A DNA stretch of 38,636 nucleotides from Actinomycetales bacterium UBA1383 (GTDB lineage: Bacteria > Actinomycetota > Actinomycetes > Actinomycetales > Actinomycetaceae), in contig DBQX01000073.1 of assembly GCA_002305415.1 (NCBI GenBank), positions 1 to 38,636 on the forward strand, given 5' to 3'. Under the pieces are notes generated by a model that saw only the letters and a program-made list of their open reading frames with translations, did no database searches and had not been told where the DNA came from. Position numbers and translations under genes: made by a program. Of this stretch, positions 23,056-30,037 are shown piece by piece (within the stretch, counting starts at the first letter, position 1; every line of letters starts with the position of its first letter).

Positions 23056-23502
23056 TCAGTCGTCCTCGGGATAGTCCGGGTCCACCTCGTCGGGCCGCAG
23101 TCCCAGCATCTGGGCGGCCTGTTCCGCCAGCACCATCCGCACGAGTTCCGCGAGGTCGGCGGCGTCCTGCGCGCGGGTGAGGAGGGGGCGGCGGTACACG
23201 ACGATGCGGGCTGCCACACCGCTCGCCCGGTCGGCGGGGAAGTAGCGGCCCACCGCGATGGCGTGGCCCTCCCAGGCGCTCGGCTCGCTCGGCGGGATCT
23301 CCTCGACCGCGAACTCCACGGACCGCAGCCGGGGGTTGATCCGCACGAGGTGGGCGGCCGACTCGGCCACCAGCCGGTCGAACCGTTCGCGGCGGGTCCG
23401 CCACGCCGGCAGGTTCGGCGCGATGACAGGACCTCGCAGGCCCCGCCCGTGCCGGTCGCGGCGGCGGGCCCCCCAGCGGGGCGGGATGTCGGGCAGGGTC
23501 AT
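23056..23502 (-). CDS. Metallopeptidase-family (zincin-like, Rv3259-type) protein
   Basis: A 148-residue protein. It has the conserved RRRDRHGRGLRGPV opening, FDRLVAESAAHL, VEFAVEEIPPSEP, RIVVYRRPLLTRAQDAADLAELVR and LGLRPDEVDPDYPEDD, as in actinobacterial Rv3259-like proteins annotated as zincin-like metallopeptidases. The position of the HExxH zinc motif reads AEQAAQML, with no His, so it is probably not a zinc protease. ATG 23502 is preceded by TACACT and exactly 6 bases, fitting a leaderless mRNA. It is divergent from DUF3499 with only 50 bp between starts. Function unknown. Confidence 0.82.
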   Translation of the reverse strand: MTLPDIPPRWGARRRDRHGRGLRGPVIAPNLPAWRTRRERFDRLVAESAAHLVRINPRLRSVEFAVEEIPPSEPSAWEGHAIAVGRYFPADRASGVAARIVVYRRPLLTRAQDAADLAELVRMVLAEQAAQMLGLRPDEVDPDYPEDD

Positions 23503-23508
23503 GCCCCG

Positions 23509-23514
23509 AGTGTA
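23509..23514 (-). promoter_or_regulatory. -10 box, leaderless start of the metallopeptidase-like gene
   Basis: The minus strand reads TACACT six bases before the ATG at 23502, and no ribosome site is present. It is back to back with the DUF3499 -10 box 26 bp away, so the two -35 regions must overlap and the two promoters may compete. Confidence 0.5.
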
Positions 23515-23540
23515 GGCCGGGCGCCGTGGGAGGCCGGTGA

Positions 23541-23546
23541 TAGCGT
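23541..23546 (+). promoter_or_regulatory. -10 box, leaderless start of DUF3499
   Basis: TAGCGT is followed by six bases and the GTG at 23553, with no Shine-Dalgarno sequence. This matches the spacing at three other genes in this neighbourhood. Confidence 0.5.
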
Positions 23547-23552
23547 GGCCCC

Positions 23553-23948
23553 GTGAAGGTCCGTCGCCAGTGCTCGCGCTCCGCGTGCGTGAATCCGGCC
23601 GTCGCCACGCTGACGTACGACTACTCCGACTCCACCGCCGTCCTCGGTCCGCTGTCCACCACCGCCGAGCCACACGCCTACGACCTGTGCGAACGGCACG
23701 CGCTGACCCTGACCGTGCCACGCGGCTGGCAGGTGGTCCGGCTCACCACGCAGTTCGAGCCCGCGCCGCCCTCCCCGGACGACCTCTCGGCGCTCGCCGA
23801 CGCCGTCCGCGAGGCCGCGCACCGCCGTCCGACCGTCCGGCCCGCGGAACGCCAGGTCGCCGCGCCGCTCACCGTGGATCTGCCGCCCCCGGCGCCTGCG
23901 CGTCCCATCTTCGAGATCGTCCACGGCGGGAGGGACACCGATGACTGA
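23553..23948 (+). CDS. DUF3499 family protein
   Basis: A 131-residue cytoplasmic protein of the DUF3499 (Rv3258c-like) family. CSRSACVNPAVATLTYDY, then DLCERHA gives two Cys and a Cys-His pair that look like a small zinc ribbon, followed by LTVPRGWQVVRL, a family signature. The Pro/Arg-rich C-terminal third is low complexity and probably disordered. The GTG start has a TAnnnT box six bases upstream. The Trm112-like gene overlaps its end by 8 bases. In mycobacteria it sits beside manB and whiB2; here manB is missing from between this gene and the next. Function unknown. Confidence 0.85.
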   Translation: MKVRRQCSRSACVNPAVATLTYDYSDSTAVLGPLSTTAEPHAYDLCERHALTLTVPRGWQVVRLTTQFEPAPPSPDDLSALADAVREAAHRRPTVRPAERQVAAPLTVDLPPPAPARPIFEIVHGGRDTDD

Positions 23949-24132
23949 GAACCTCGGCTGGGTGCGGGAGATCCTGCGGTGCCCGGTCACGGGGGCGCCG
24001 CTCGTCGACGGTGTCGGCCCCGATGGCACGCCGGAACTGGTCTCCACCGATCCCCACAACCGGCTCGCCTACCCCGTTCGCGGCGGCATCCCGATCCTCC
24101 TCGCGTCCGAGGCGCGCCCCGTCGAGAGGTAG
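23941..24132 (+). CDS. Trm112-like small protein
   Basis: A 63-residue protein starting inside the end of the DUF3499 gene (ATGACTGA). LRCPVTGAPL, ELVSTDPHNRLAYPVRGGIPILL is the bacterial Trm112p-like (YcaR/UPF0434) pattern, a tiny beta-rich fold that in other systems binds and stabilises methyltransferases. Only one of the usual zinc Cys is kept, as is common in bacterial members. Its last 64 bases overlap the 3' end of the convergent RDD gene, so the sequence of its C-terminus is constrained by both proteins. Partner unknown. Confidence 0.85.
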   Translation: MTENLGWVREILRCPVTGAPLVDGVGPDGTPELVSTDPHNRLAYPVRGGIPILLASEARPVER

Positions 24133-24932
24133 GCCTGCGTGAGGGCGGCGAGTTCCGCCTCCTCCGCGGCGCGCTGGCGCAGCGCGACCAGGTACTCCCG
24201 GTCCCGGCGCGTCGCCAGCACCGCCGCCAGGAACCGCTCCGGGTGCGTCCCCGGGGGTGGGGGCGGCGAGACGTAGCGCTCCACCTCCGCCGCCAGCGAG
24301 AGCCCGAGACGTTGCCGTGCCTGGGGCGTGAGCGTGGCGGTGCGGGCCAGGTACTTGCGGGCGTGGAGCGAGACGCGGTCCGGGAGGGCTGCCATGTCCG
24401 CCGTCGCGGCCCACGCGGCCAGCTCGGGTGGCACCAGCAGGGGCAGGTCGACCTCCTCCACGCCCCGTACCCGCGCCACGTACGTGCCGGCGAGCATGTC
24501 ACCCAGCCGTTTCGAGCGCCGGCCCAGCATCGACACGGTGAAGGCCAGCAGCCCCGCGGTCAGGAACAGCTCGACCATGGCGGTCGACCAGCGCGTGAGG
24601 GCGTGGCGGAAGCGGATGGGGCCGCCGTCGTCCCGGACCACGCGGGTGCCGAGGACGATCTTCCCGAGCGACCGTCCCCGCGTCACCGTCTCGACCGTGG
24701 TGGGCACCCCGACCGCCAGCAGGGCGATGCCGACCACCACGAGCGTGTTCGCCTGCGCCGAGTTCAGCCGGCCGAGCTGCGGGGACAGGGCGAGAAGCAG
24801 GAGGAGGAGGGCGACGGCGTAGAACCCGACGTCGATGAGGGTGGCCAGGGCACGCGTCATCACGCTGGCGGGGCGGGACTCCAGCGAGACGGCCTCCCCC
24901 GTGATGATGGTGTCCAGGTCCTCGGGTGCCAC
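24069..24932 (-). CDS. RDD family membrane protein
   Basis: A 287-residue protein. GTG at 24932 is chosen because it gives the typical DTIITGEAVSLESRPASVMTRALA opening and lies 6 bases after TACGCT; a longer start at 24995 would overlap the divergent SpoIIM gene. Residues about 28-135 are the RDD domain: Arg in SVMTRALATLID, ID in the first helix, GRSLGKIVLGTRVV, and a WSTAMVELFLTAGLLAFTV helix. A cytoplasmic C-terminal part of about 130 residues rich in Ala/Arg follows, ending in the region shared with Trm112. RDD-SpoIIM next to MoxR/DUF58 matches Rv3695-Rv3690. Function unknown, possibly transport. Confidence 0.85.
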   Translation of the reverse strand: MAPEDLDTIITGEAVSLESRPASVMTRALATLIDVGFYAVALLLLLLALSPQLGRLNSAQANTLVVVGIALLAVGVPTTVETVTRGRSLGKIVLGTRVVRDDGGPIRFRHALTRWSTAMVELFLTAGLLAFTVSMLGRRSKRLGDMLAGTYVARVRGVEEVDLPLLVPPELAAWAATADMAALPDRVSLHARKYLARTATLTPQARQRLGLSLAAEVERYVSPPPPPGTHPERFLAAVLATRRDREYLVALRQRAAEEAELAALTQAYLSTGRASDARRIGMPPRTG

Positions 24933-24938
24933 CCGTGG

Positions 24939-24944
24939 AGCGTA
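24939..24944 (-). promoter_or_regulatory. -10 box, leaderless start of the RDD gene
   Basis: The minus strand reads TACGCT, then six bases, then the GTG at 24932. No ribosome site is visible. It supports that GTG over the upstream ATG at 24995. Confidence 0.45.
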
Positions 24945-24987
24945 ACCGATCCGCCGCTCACGGCGCCGGGTGTGGCAGGGTGGGAGG

Positions 24988-25980
24988 GTGGACACGGACG
25001 CCTACGTGGCGATGCACGACGACGAGTGGCGGCGCCTCGAGTCGCTGGCGCGCCGGCGCACCCTGAGCGGGGCGGAGGCGGACGAGTTCACCATGCTGTA
25101 CCAGGCGACCGCCGGCCACCTCTCGGTCATCCGGACCCAGGCCCCCGATCCCGCGCTCGTCTCGCGGCTCTCGATGGTCCTCGCGGAGTCACGCTCCCGG
25201 CTCGCCGGCGCCCGGGAGGTCAGCCTGCGGGACGTCGGCGAGTTCTTCATCCGGACGCTCCCGGCCGCGTTCCACCGGGTGCGCTGGTGGACGGTGGGGG
25301 TGGGCATCGGGTTCCTCACCGTTGCCCTGCTCGCCGGCTGGTGGTTCGTGACCTCGCCCGCGGTCCAGGCGTCGGTGGGCACGCCCGAGCAGTTGCGTGA
25401 GTACGCTGAGCAGGCGTTCGAGGCCTACTACACGAACAGCCCCGCCCCCGACTTCGCCGCGCAGGTGTGGACGAACAACGCCTGGATCGCCTTCCAGTGC
25501 GTGGGCGGCGGGATCACCGGGGTCTTCCCGCTGTGGGTGCTGTGGTCGAACGCCGTCGCGGTCGGCCAGGCGGGCGGCATCATGGCCGTCCACGGCGACC
25601 TCTCCGTCTTCTTCGGGCTGATCCTCCCCCACGGGCTGATGGAGCTGACCGCCATCTTCGTCGCCGGCGGTGCCGGCCTGAAGCTGTTCTGGGCGTGGGT
25701 GTCGCCCGGACGGCGGACCCGGGCGCGGGCGGTCCGGGAGGAGGGCCTCCGGCTCGTGGTCGTGGCGATCGGGCTGGTCTTCGTGCTGGGGGTCAGCGGC
25801 GTCGTCGAGGCGTTCGTGACGCCGTCCCCGCTCCCGTCGGGGATCCGGATCGGGATCGGGGCGGCGGTCCTCGCGGCGTTCTGGGTCTACGTCCTGGTGC
25901 TGGGGGGCCGCGCCGCCGCGGCCGGGGAGGGAGACCTCGACGAGGACCGCGCGGGCTACCAGGTCGCCCAGGCGGGCTGA
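24988..25980 (+). CDS. Stage II sporulation protein M (SpoIIM)-like membrane protein
   Basis: A 330-residue membrane protein. GTG at 24988 follows a purine-rich stretch (AGGGTGGGAGG). A 95-residue cytoplasmic part (LYQATAGHLSVIRTQAPD) is followed by a first helix (TVGVGIGFLTVALLAGWWF), an extracytoplasmic loop, then FQCVGGGITGVFPLWVLWSNAVAVGQAGG and FFGLILPHGLMELTAIFVAGGAGL, the core SpoIIM motifs, and two further helices. In Firmicutes SpoIIM serves engulfment; in non-sporulating actinobacteria it accompanies MoxR/DUF58 genes (compare Rv3694c) with unknown role. Its stop is 1 base from that of convergent DUF58. Confidence 0.88.
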   Translation: MDTDAYVAMHDDEWRRLESLARRRTLSGAEADEFTMLYQATAGHLSVIRTQAPDPALVSRLSMVLAESRSRLAGAREVSLRDVGEFFIRTLPAAFHRVRWWTVGVGIGFLTVALLAGWWFVTSPAVQASVGTPEQLREYAEQAFEAYYTNSPAPDFAAQVWTNNAWIAFQCVGGGITGVFPLWVLWSNAVAVGQAGGIMAVHGDLSVFFGLILPHGLMELTAIFVAGGAGLKLFWAWVSPGRRTRARAVREEGLRLVVVAIGLVFVLGVSGVVEAFVTPSPLPSGIRIGIGAAVLAAFWVYVLVLGGRAAAAGEGDLDEDRAGYQVAQAG

Positions 25981-25981
25981 C

Positions 25982-27274
25982 TCACAGCCGGCCGGCGCGC
26001 TTCAGGCGCAGGTACTCGTCGGCGAGGGCGGCCGGCAGGGCGTCGCTCGAGGCGTCCACGAGGTCCACTCCGCGGTGCCGCAGCCGGATCGCCGCGACGT
26101 CCCGTTCGAGCGCGGCCCGCTCGGCCGCCGCGGCGGCGTACACCGAGTCACTGTCACCGCGGCCCGACTGCAGCTCCGCCACGAGCGGATCGACGGCGGA
26201 GGCGAGGACGACGGCGTGGTCCGCGGCGAGTGCCCGGGCGACCGGCAGCAGTCCGTTGCCCAGGCTCGACGGGTCCAGGGCGGTGAGCAGGACGACGAGC
26301 GCGCGCTGGGACAGCGTCTCCCGGACGACGGCGGCCACCCGGGTCCAGCTCGTCTCGGCCAGCTCGGGCTCCAGGTCCGCCAGCGCCAGGGCGAGGACGT
26401 TCATCAGCCGGGGCCCGCTCACCCCGGCGACCCGGGCCCGGACCGTGGTGTCCACCGCGACGACGTCCACCCGGTCGCCCGCGTGCGAGGCGAGGGCCGC
26501 GAGCAGCAGCGTGGCCTCGATCTGGGCGTCGAGGCGTGTCCCCTCGCCACAGCGGACCGCGGCGAGCCGTCCGGTGTCCAGCACGATCAGGACCCGGCGG
26601 TCGCGTTCGGGCCGCCAGGTCCGCACGACCACGTCGCCGGCCCGCGCGCTCGCCCGCCAGTCGATGGCGCGGACGTCGTCGCCGATCACGTACTCCCGCA
26701 GGGAGTCGAACTCCGTGCCCTGGCCCCGGACCATGACGGCGGTGCGGCCGTCCAGCTGGCGCAGCCGTTCGAGCCGCGAGGGCAGGTGACGCCGTGAGCG
26801 GAACGGGGGCAGCACGAGCAGGTCCCCGGGCACGTCGTGCGACGCCTGCCGTCCGGCCAGCCGCAGCGGACCGAGGCTGCGGAGGGTGACGCGGTGGGCG
26901 GCGCGCCGTCCGCGCCGCGTGGGACGCAGCGCGGTCCGGACGCGGCGCCGTTCCCTTGGGGGGACGACGAGGGGGTGCCGGTTGTCCACCGCCCCGGCCG
27001 AGGGCACCCACGCGTCCCGCACGGACCCGCGCAGCGGGCGCGGACCGGGGTTCGCGATCGTCAGCACCGACGTCGCGGGCTCGCCGAGCCTCACCGACGC
27101 CGTCACCTCCCGGCGCACGTCCATGCGCCGGGGGCTGGGAGCGAGGACGACGTCGACGCCGCAGGCGAGGGCCACCAGCGCCAGCCAGGCGACCGCCACC
27201 CACACCTCGGGCACGAGGATGACCGCGACGGCACCGAGTGCCGTCACGCCGACCGCCCGTGAGGTGAGGACCAT
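25982..27274 (-). CDS. DUF58 domain protein (VWA-like MoxR partner)
   Basis: A 430-residue protein whose ATG overlaps the moxR stop (ATGA). Two N-terminal helices (residues 8-40) anchor it to the membrane. A beta-rich stretch (VTASVRLGEPATSVLTIANPGPRPLRGSV, here over 20 residues only as a phrase of family type, about 55-150) precedes the DUF58 signature EYVIGDDVRAIDWRASAR (about 222-239) and a von Willebrand A-like domain with VLIVLDTGR and LLTALDP. In related systems the AAA+ MoxR ATPase works with DUF58/VWA partners as a chaperone for assembling enzyme complexes. It is the last gene of the minus-strand operon. Substrate unknown. Confidence 0.9.
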   Translation of the reverse strand: MVLTSRAVGVTALGAVAVILVPEVWVAVAWLALVALACGVDVVLAPSPRRMDVRREVTASVRLGEPATSVLTIANPGPRPLRGSVRDAWVPSAGAVDNRHPLVVPPRERRRVRTALRPTRRGRRAAHRVTLRSLGPLRLAGRQASHDVPGDLLVLPPFRSRRHLPSRLERLRQLDGRTAVMVRGQGTEFDSLREYVIGDDVRAIDWRASARAGDVVVRTWRPERDRRVLIVLDTGRLAAVRCGEGTRLDAQIEATLLLAALASHAGDRVDVVAVDTTVRARVAGVSGPRLMNVLALALADLEPELAETSWTRVAAVVRETLSQRALVVLLTALDPSSLGNGLLPVARALAADHAVVLASAVDPLVAELQSGRGDSDSVYAAAAAERAALERDVAAIRLRHRGVDLVDASSDALPAALADEYLRLKRAGRL

Positions 27275-28239
27275 CAGCGGGGGACGGGAACGGAGCCGAG
27301 CACGGTGCCGATGATGGACTCGGAGGTGACGCCCTCGAGTTCGGCCTCCGGCCGGAGCTGCAGCCGGTGGCGCAGCGCGGGGACGGCGAGGGCCTTGACG
27401 TCGTCCGGGGTCACGAACGGCCTCCCGGAGAGCCACGCCCACGCACGGGCGGCCGCCAGCAGCGCCGTCGCACCGCGGGGGGAGACGCCCAGGGACACCG
27501 AGGGGGAGGTGCGGGTCATGCGCACCACGTCGACGATGTAGCCCAGCACCTCCGGGGCCACCTCGACGGCGCGGACCTCGGCGCGGGCGGCGGCCAGGTC
27601 GGCCACCCCGGCGACGGGACGCAGGCCCGCACCGGCCAGGTCGCGCGGGTTGAAGGAACCCGCATGACGGTGCAGCACCTCGACCTCCTCGTGCCGCTGG
27701 GGGAGGGGCAGGACGAGCTTCAGCAGGAACCGGTCGAGCTGGGCCTCGGGCAGGGGGTAGGTGCCCTCGTACTCGACGGGGTTCTGGGTGGCGATCACCA
27801 TGAACGGCTCGGGGAGCGGGCGCGTGACGGCATCCGCCGAGACCTGCCGTTCCTCCATCGCCTCGAGCAGCGAGGCCTGCGTCTTCGGGGGCGTGCGATT
27901 GATCTCGTCCGCGAGGAGCAGGTTCGTGAACACCGGGCCGGGGCGGAAGGAGAACTCGGCGGTCCGGGCGTCGTACACGAGCGACCCGGTGACATCCCCG
28001 GGCATGAGGTCGGGCGTGAACTGGATGCGCGTCATCCGCAGGTCGAGGGAGGCGGCGAGCGCGCGGACCAGCAGGGTCTTCGCCACGCCGGGCACGCCCT
28101 CGACGAGCACGTGGCCCTGGCACAGCAGCGCGATCACGAGGCCGGTGACGGCGGCATCCTGCCCGACGACCGCCTTCGCGATCTCGGACCTGACCTGCAC
28201 GAGCCGGTCGCGTGCGTCGGAGGGCTGGGGGGTGGTCAC
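27274..28239 (-). CDS. moxR: MoxR-family AAA+ ATPase
   Basis: A 321-residue cytoplasmic ATPase. The Walker A motif is GVPGVAKT (48-55), Walker B LLLADEIN (107-114), sensor 1 lies in MVIATQNPVEYEGTYPLPEAQLDRF (phrase continues through about 160), and the arginine-finger and sensor 2 region reads SPRGATALLAAARA. The GDVTGSLVY and EGTYPLPEAQLDRF phrases are MoxR-specific. MoxR proteins act with DUF58/VWA proteins in complex maturation and stress tolerance. GTG at 28239 overlaps the DUF4350 stop (GTGA), and its stop overlaps DUF58, so the three are translationally coupled. Confidence 0.93.
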   Translation of the reverse strand: MTTPQPSDARDRLVQVRSEIAKAVVGQDAAVTGLVIALLCQGHVLVEGVPGVAKTLLVRALAASLDLRMTRIQFTPDLMPGDVTGSLVYDARTAEFSFRPGPVFTNLLLADEINRTPPKTQASLLEAMEERQVSADAVTRPLPEPFMVIATQNPVEYEGTYPLPEAQLDRFLLKLVLPLPQRHEEVEVLHRHAGSFNPRDLAGAGLRPVAGVADLAAARAEVRAVEVAPEVLGYIVDVVRMTRTSPSVSLGVSPRGATALLAAARAWAWLSGRPFVTPDDVKALAVPALRHRLQLRPEAELEGVTSESIIGTVLGSVPVPR

Positions 28240-29393
28240 GGTCGGGCCTCGCTTTCCAGGAGGGTGAGGGCGGTGGCGAGCTCCACCAGGGCGGCCTCCG
28301 ACGCCGGGGGCTCGCCGGCGAGGAGGTGCTCGATCGTGCGGGGGTCCCGCCTGGTCGCGGCGCTGACAGCGGCCACGAGCGTCGCCATGTCGGCCGTCCT
28401 GCCGAGACCGAGGCGGGAGGCGAGCCGGCGGGCGGTCCCGGCGCGCAGTGCGGCGGCCGCGTGCCCCACCGCGCGAGACCGCCGGTACAGGCGCGCCCGT
28501 CCGTGGACCGTCTCGCCCGGCCGTACGACCACGGGCAGCGGCTCGAGGACCACCGGACCCATGTGGCGTCCCCGCACGGCCAGGGCGAGGACGACCCCGG
28601 CGCCGATGATCGCCAGGGCGGGCACCACCGGTGGGACGGGCGAAGGGGCGGCGTCACCGCGCGCGAGGCCGGCTTCCGTGGGGAGGAACCAGACGAGGCG
28701 CGGGTGGTGGCCGAGTGCGCGGAGGGTGAGGGCCGCGTTGCCCTCCTCGGCGAGCAGCCGGTTCGTCATCAGCCCGGGCTCGGCGAGGTATCGCCAGGTC
28801 CGGCCGTCCTCACTCCACACCGCGAAGGCGCCGGTGCCCGGCGCGGTCGGGAAGCAGACCTCGACGCCGTCGCGGGCCGCCGCCACCGACCCCACGGAGG
28901 ACGAGACGGTTCCGGCCGCGACGGCGTCGGGATCGGAGCAGGCGGCCGCGACCGGCGTCGCGGTCCCCGCGGTCGCCGCGGTGACCGCCTCGGTGAGGGG
29001 GGCGAGCCGCGCGTAGGGGTTGCCGGCGATCACGATGTCGCCCCGGACTGTCGCGAGCTCGCGGAGGTGGTCCTCGGTGAGGAGCCGGAGGTCCGCGACC
29101 AGGAGCGTGGCGTCCGGCGTCGTGGCCGCGACGGCGTCCGGCACCGAGGAGACGAGGATGACCTCGACCCCACGCTGCTCGAGGATCCGGGTGAGGGCCA
29201 TCGTGCCGCCCGGGTCGGGGTTCGACGGGTGCAGCGGGATGCTGGTGGTGCCGTCACGCTGGTTGACCACGCCGACGACTCCCAGCGCGACGACCAGGAG
29301 GGCCACCCACCACCACCGGCGGGCGAGTCGGCGGGCGCGTTCGCGGGGAGGCGCGGCAGGGGGCAGGACGTCGGACTCCGGCAGCAGGATCAC
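28236..29393 (-). CDS. DUF4350 domain membrane protein
   Basis: A 385-residue protein starting with GTG at 29393, overlapping the DUF4129 stop. A first helix (WWWVALLVVALGVVGVV, about 27-43) is followed by an extracytoplasmic DUF4350 domain: SNPDPGGTMALTRILEQRGVEV, ATLLVADLRLLTEDHL and IVIAGN, a Rossmann-like half resembling GATase-type folds. A second helix (about 262-280) leads to a cytoplasmic tail rich in Arg/Ala and Leu. It matches Rv3691 in the mycobacterial moxR2 cluster. It is probably the membrane partner of the MoxR-DUF58 pair; no enzymatic residues can be named. Confidence 0.85.
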   Translation of the reverse strand: MILLPESDVLPPAAPPRERARRLARRWWWVALLVVALGVVGVVNQRDGTTSIPLHPSNPDPGGTMALTRILEQRGVEVILVSSVPDAVAATTPDATLLVADLRLLTEDHLRELATVRGDIVIAGNPYARLAPLTEAVTAATAGTATPVAAACSDPDAVAAGTVSSSVGSVAAARDGVEVCFPTAPGTGAFAVWSEDGRTWRYLAEPGLMTNRLLAEEGNAALTLRALGHHPRLVWFLPTEAGLARGDAAPSPVPPVVPALAIIGAGVVLALAVRGRHMGPVVLEPLPVVVRPGETVHGRARLYRRSRAVGHAAAALRAGTARRLASRLGLGRTADMATLVAAVSAATRRDPRTIEHLLAGEPPASEAALVELATALTLLESEARP

Positions 29394-30037
29394 GTGGCCA
29401 CCTCGGCCGGCTGGGCCCGCGCGACCGCGTCATCGAGGGCGCGCATCCGCGCGTGGTCAGCCTCGGTGGCCGCGACGTGACCGTACCGGACGGCGTCGAA
29501 GGTGCGGCTCGCGTGGGTGAAGTCGTCCGAGTGGGCCGGGAAGGCGCGGGCCGCGGCCTGGGCGGCCTCGGAGGCCGTCAGCCCGGGCCGGTCCTCCAGG
29601 AGGACCCGCTCGTCGAGCGCGCGGATGATCGCGCGGTAGCGGTCGAGGGTCGCCGCGGCCCAGTCGCGTCGTCGGGCAGCCTCGTCGGCGTCCGCGCGGA
29701 GACGGGCCGCCGAGCGCGCGTCGTCGAACAGCTCCGACGACGTGGCGGCGCGCGCCCGCCGCTGCGCGCGTCCGCCGTACGCGAGGGTGATCAGCACCGC
29801 GGCAGCCAGCGCGACGAGAACGAGGACGGGAACGAGTGGCGAGCCACCGGCGGGCAGGCCGGCGAGCAGGTCCGAGAACCACCGGACCACCCACTCCCAG
29901 AACCGGTCCCACAGCGAGGGGGTCTGGTCGTAGATCGCACGCGCGAGCTCCTCCTCCGCCCAGCGGCGTGCCTCGGGTGCGGACGGGTCGACCGGGACCT
30001 CAGAGGGAATCGCCCACCGCGCGGATGAGCTCCACAT
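29390..30037 (-). CDS. DUF4129 domain membrane protein
   Basis: A 215-residue protein. ATG at 30037 is supported by AAGGAGG six bases upstream, although it lies 38 bases inside the preceding gene. A short amphipathic part with ARRWAEEELARAIY and two Trp-rich stretches (WDRFWEWVVRWFSDLL) is followed by one transmembrane helix (VPVLVLVALAAAVLITLAY) and a cytoplasmic DUF4129 domain with ARRRDWAAATLDRYRAIIRALDER and GLTASEAAQAAA. DUF4129 is often found at the C-terminus of transglutaminase-like proteins in MoxR loci; here it stands alone, and no transglutaminase is present. Role unknown. Confidence 0.85.
   Translation of the reverse strand: MWSSSARWAIPSEVPVDPSAPEARRWAEEELARAIYDQTPSLWDRFWEWVVRWFSDLLAGLPAGGSPLVPVLVLVALAAAVLITLAYGGRAQRRARAATSSELFDDARSAARLRADADEAARRRDWAAATLDRYRAIIRALDERVLLEDRPGLTASEAAQAAARAFPAHSDDFTHASRTFDAVRYGHVAATEADHARMRALDDAVARAQPAEVAT

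Noticed and set aside
24933..24995. RDD protein starting at 24995
   Set aside because: The start codon would lie inside the divergent SpoIIM gene, and the added residues (Cys/Arg/Pro-rich) are not family-like; GTG 24932 has a leaderless -10.
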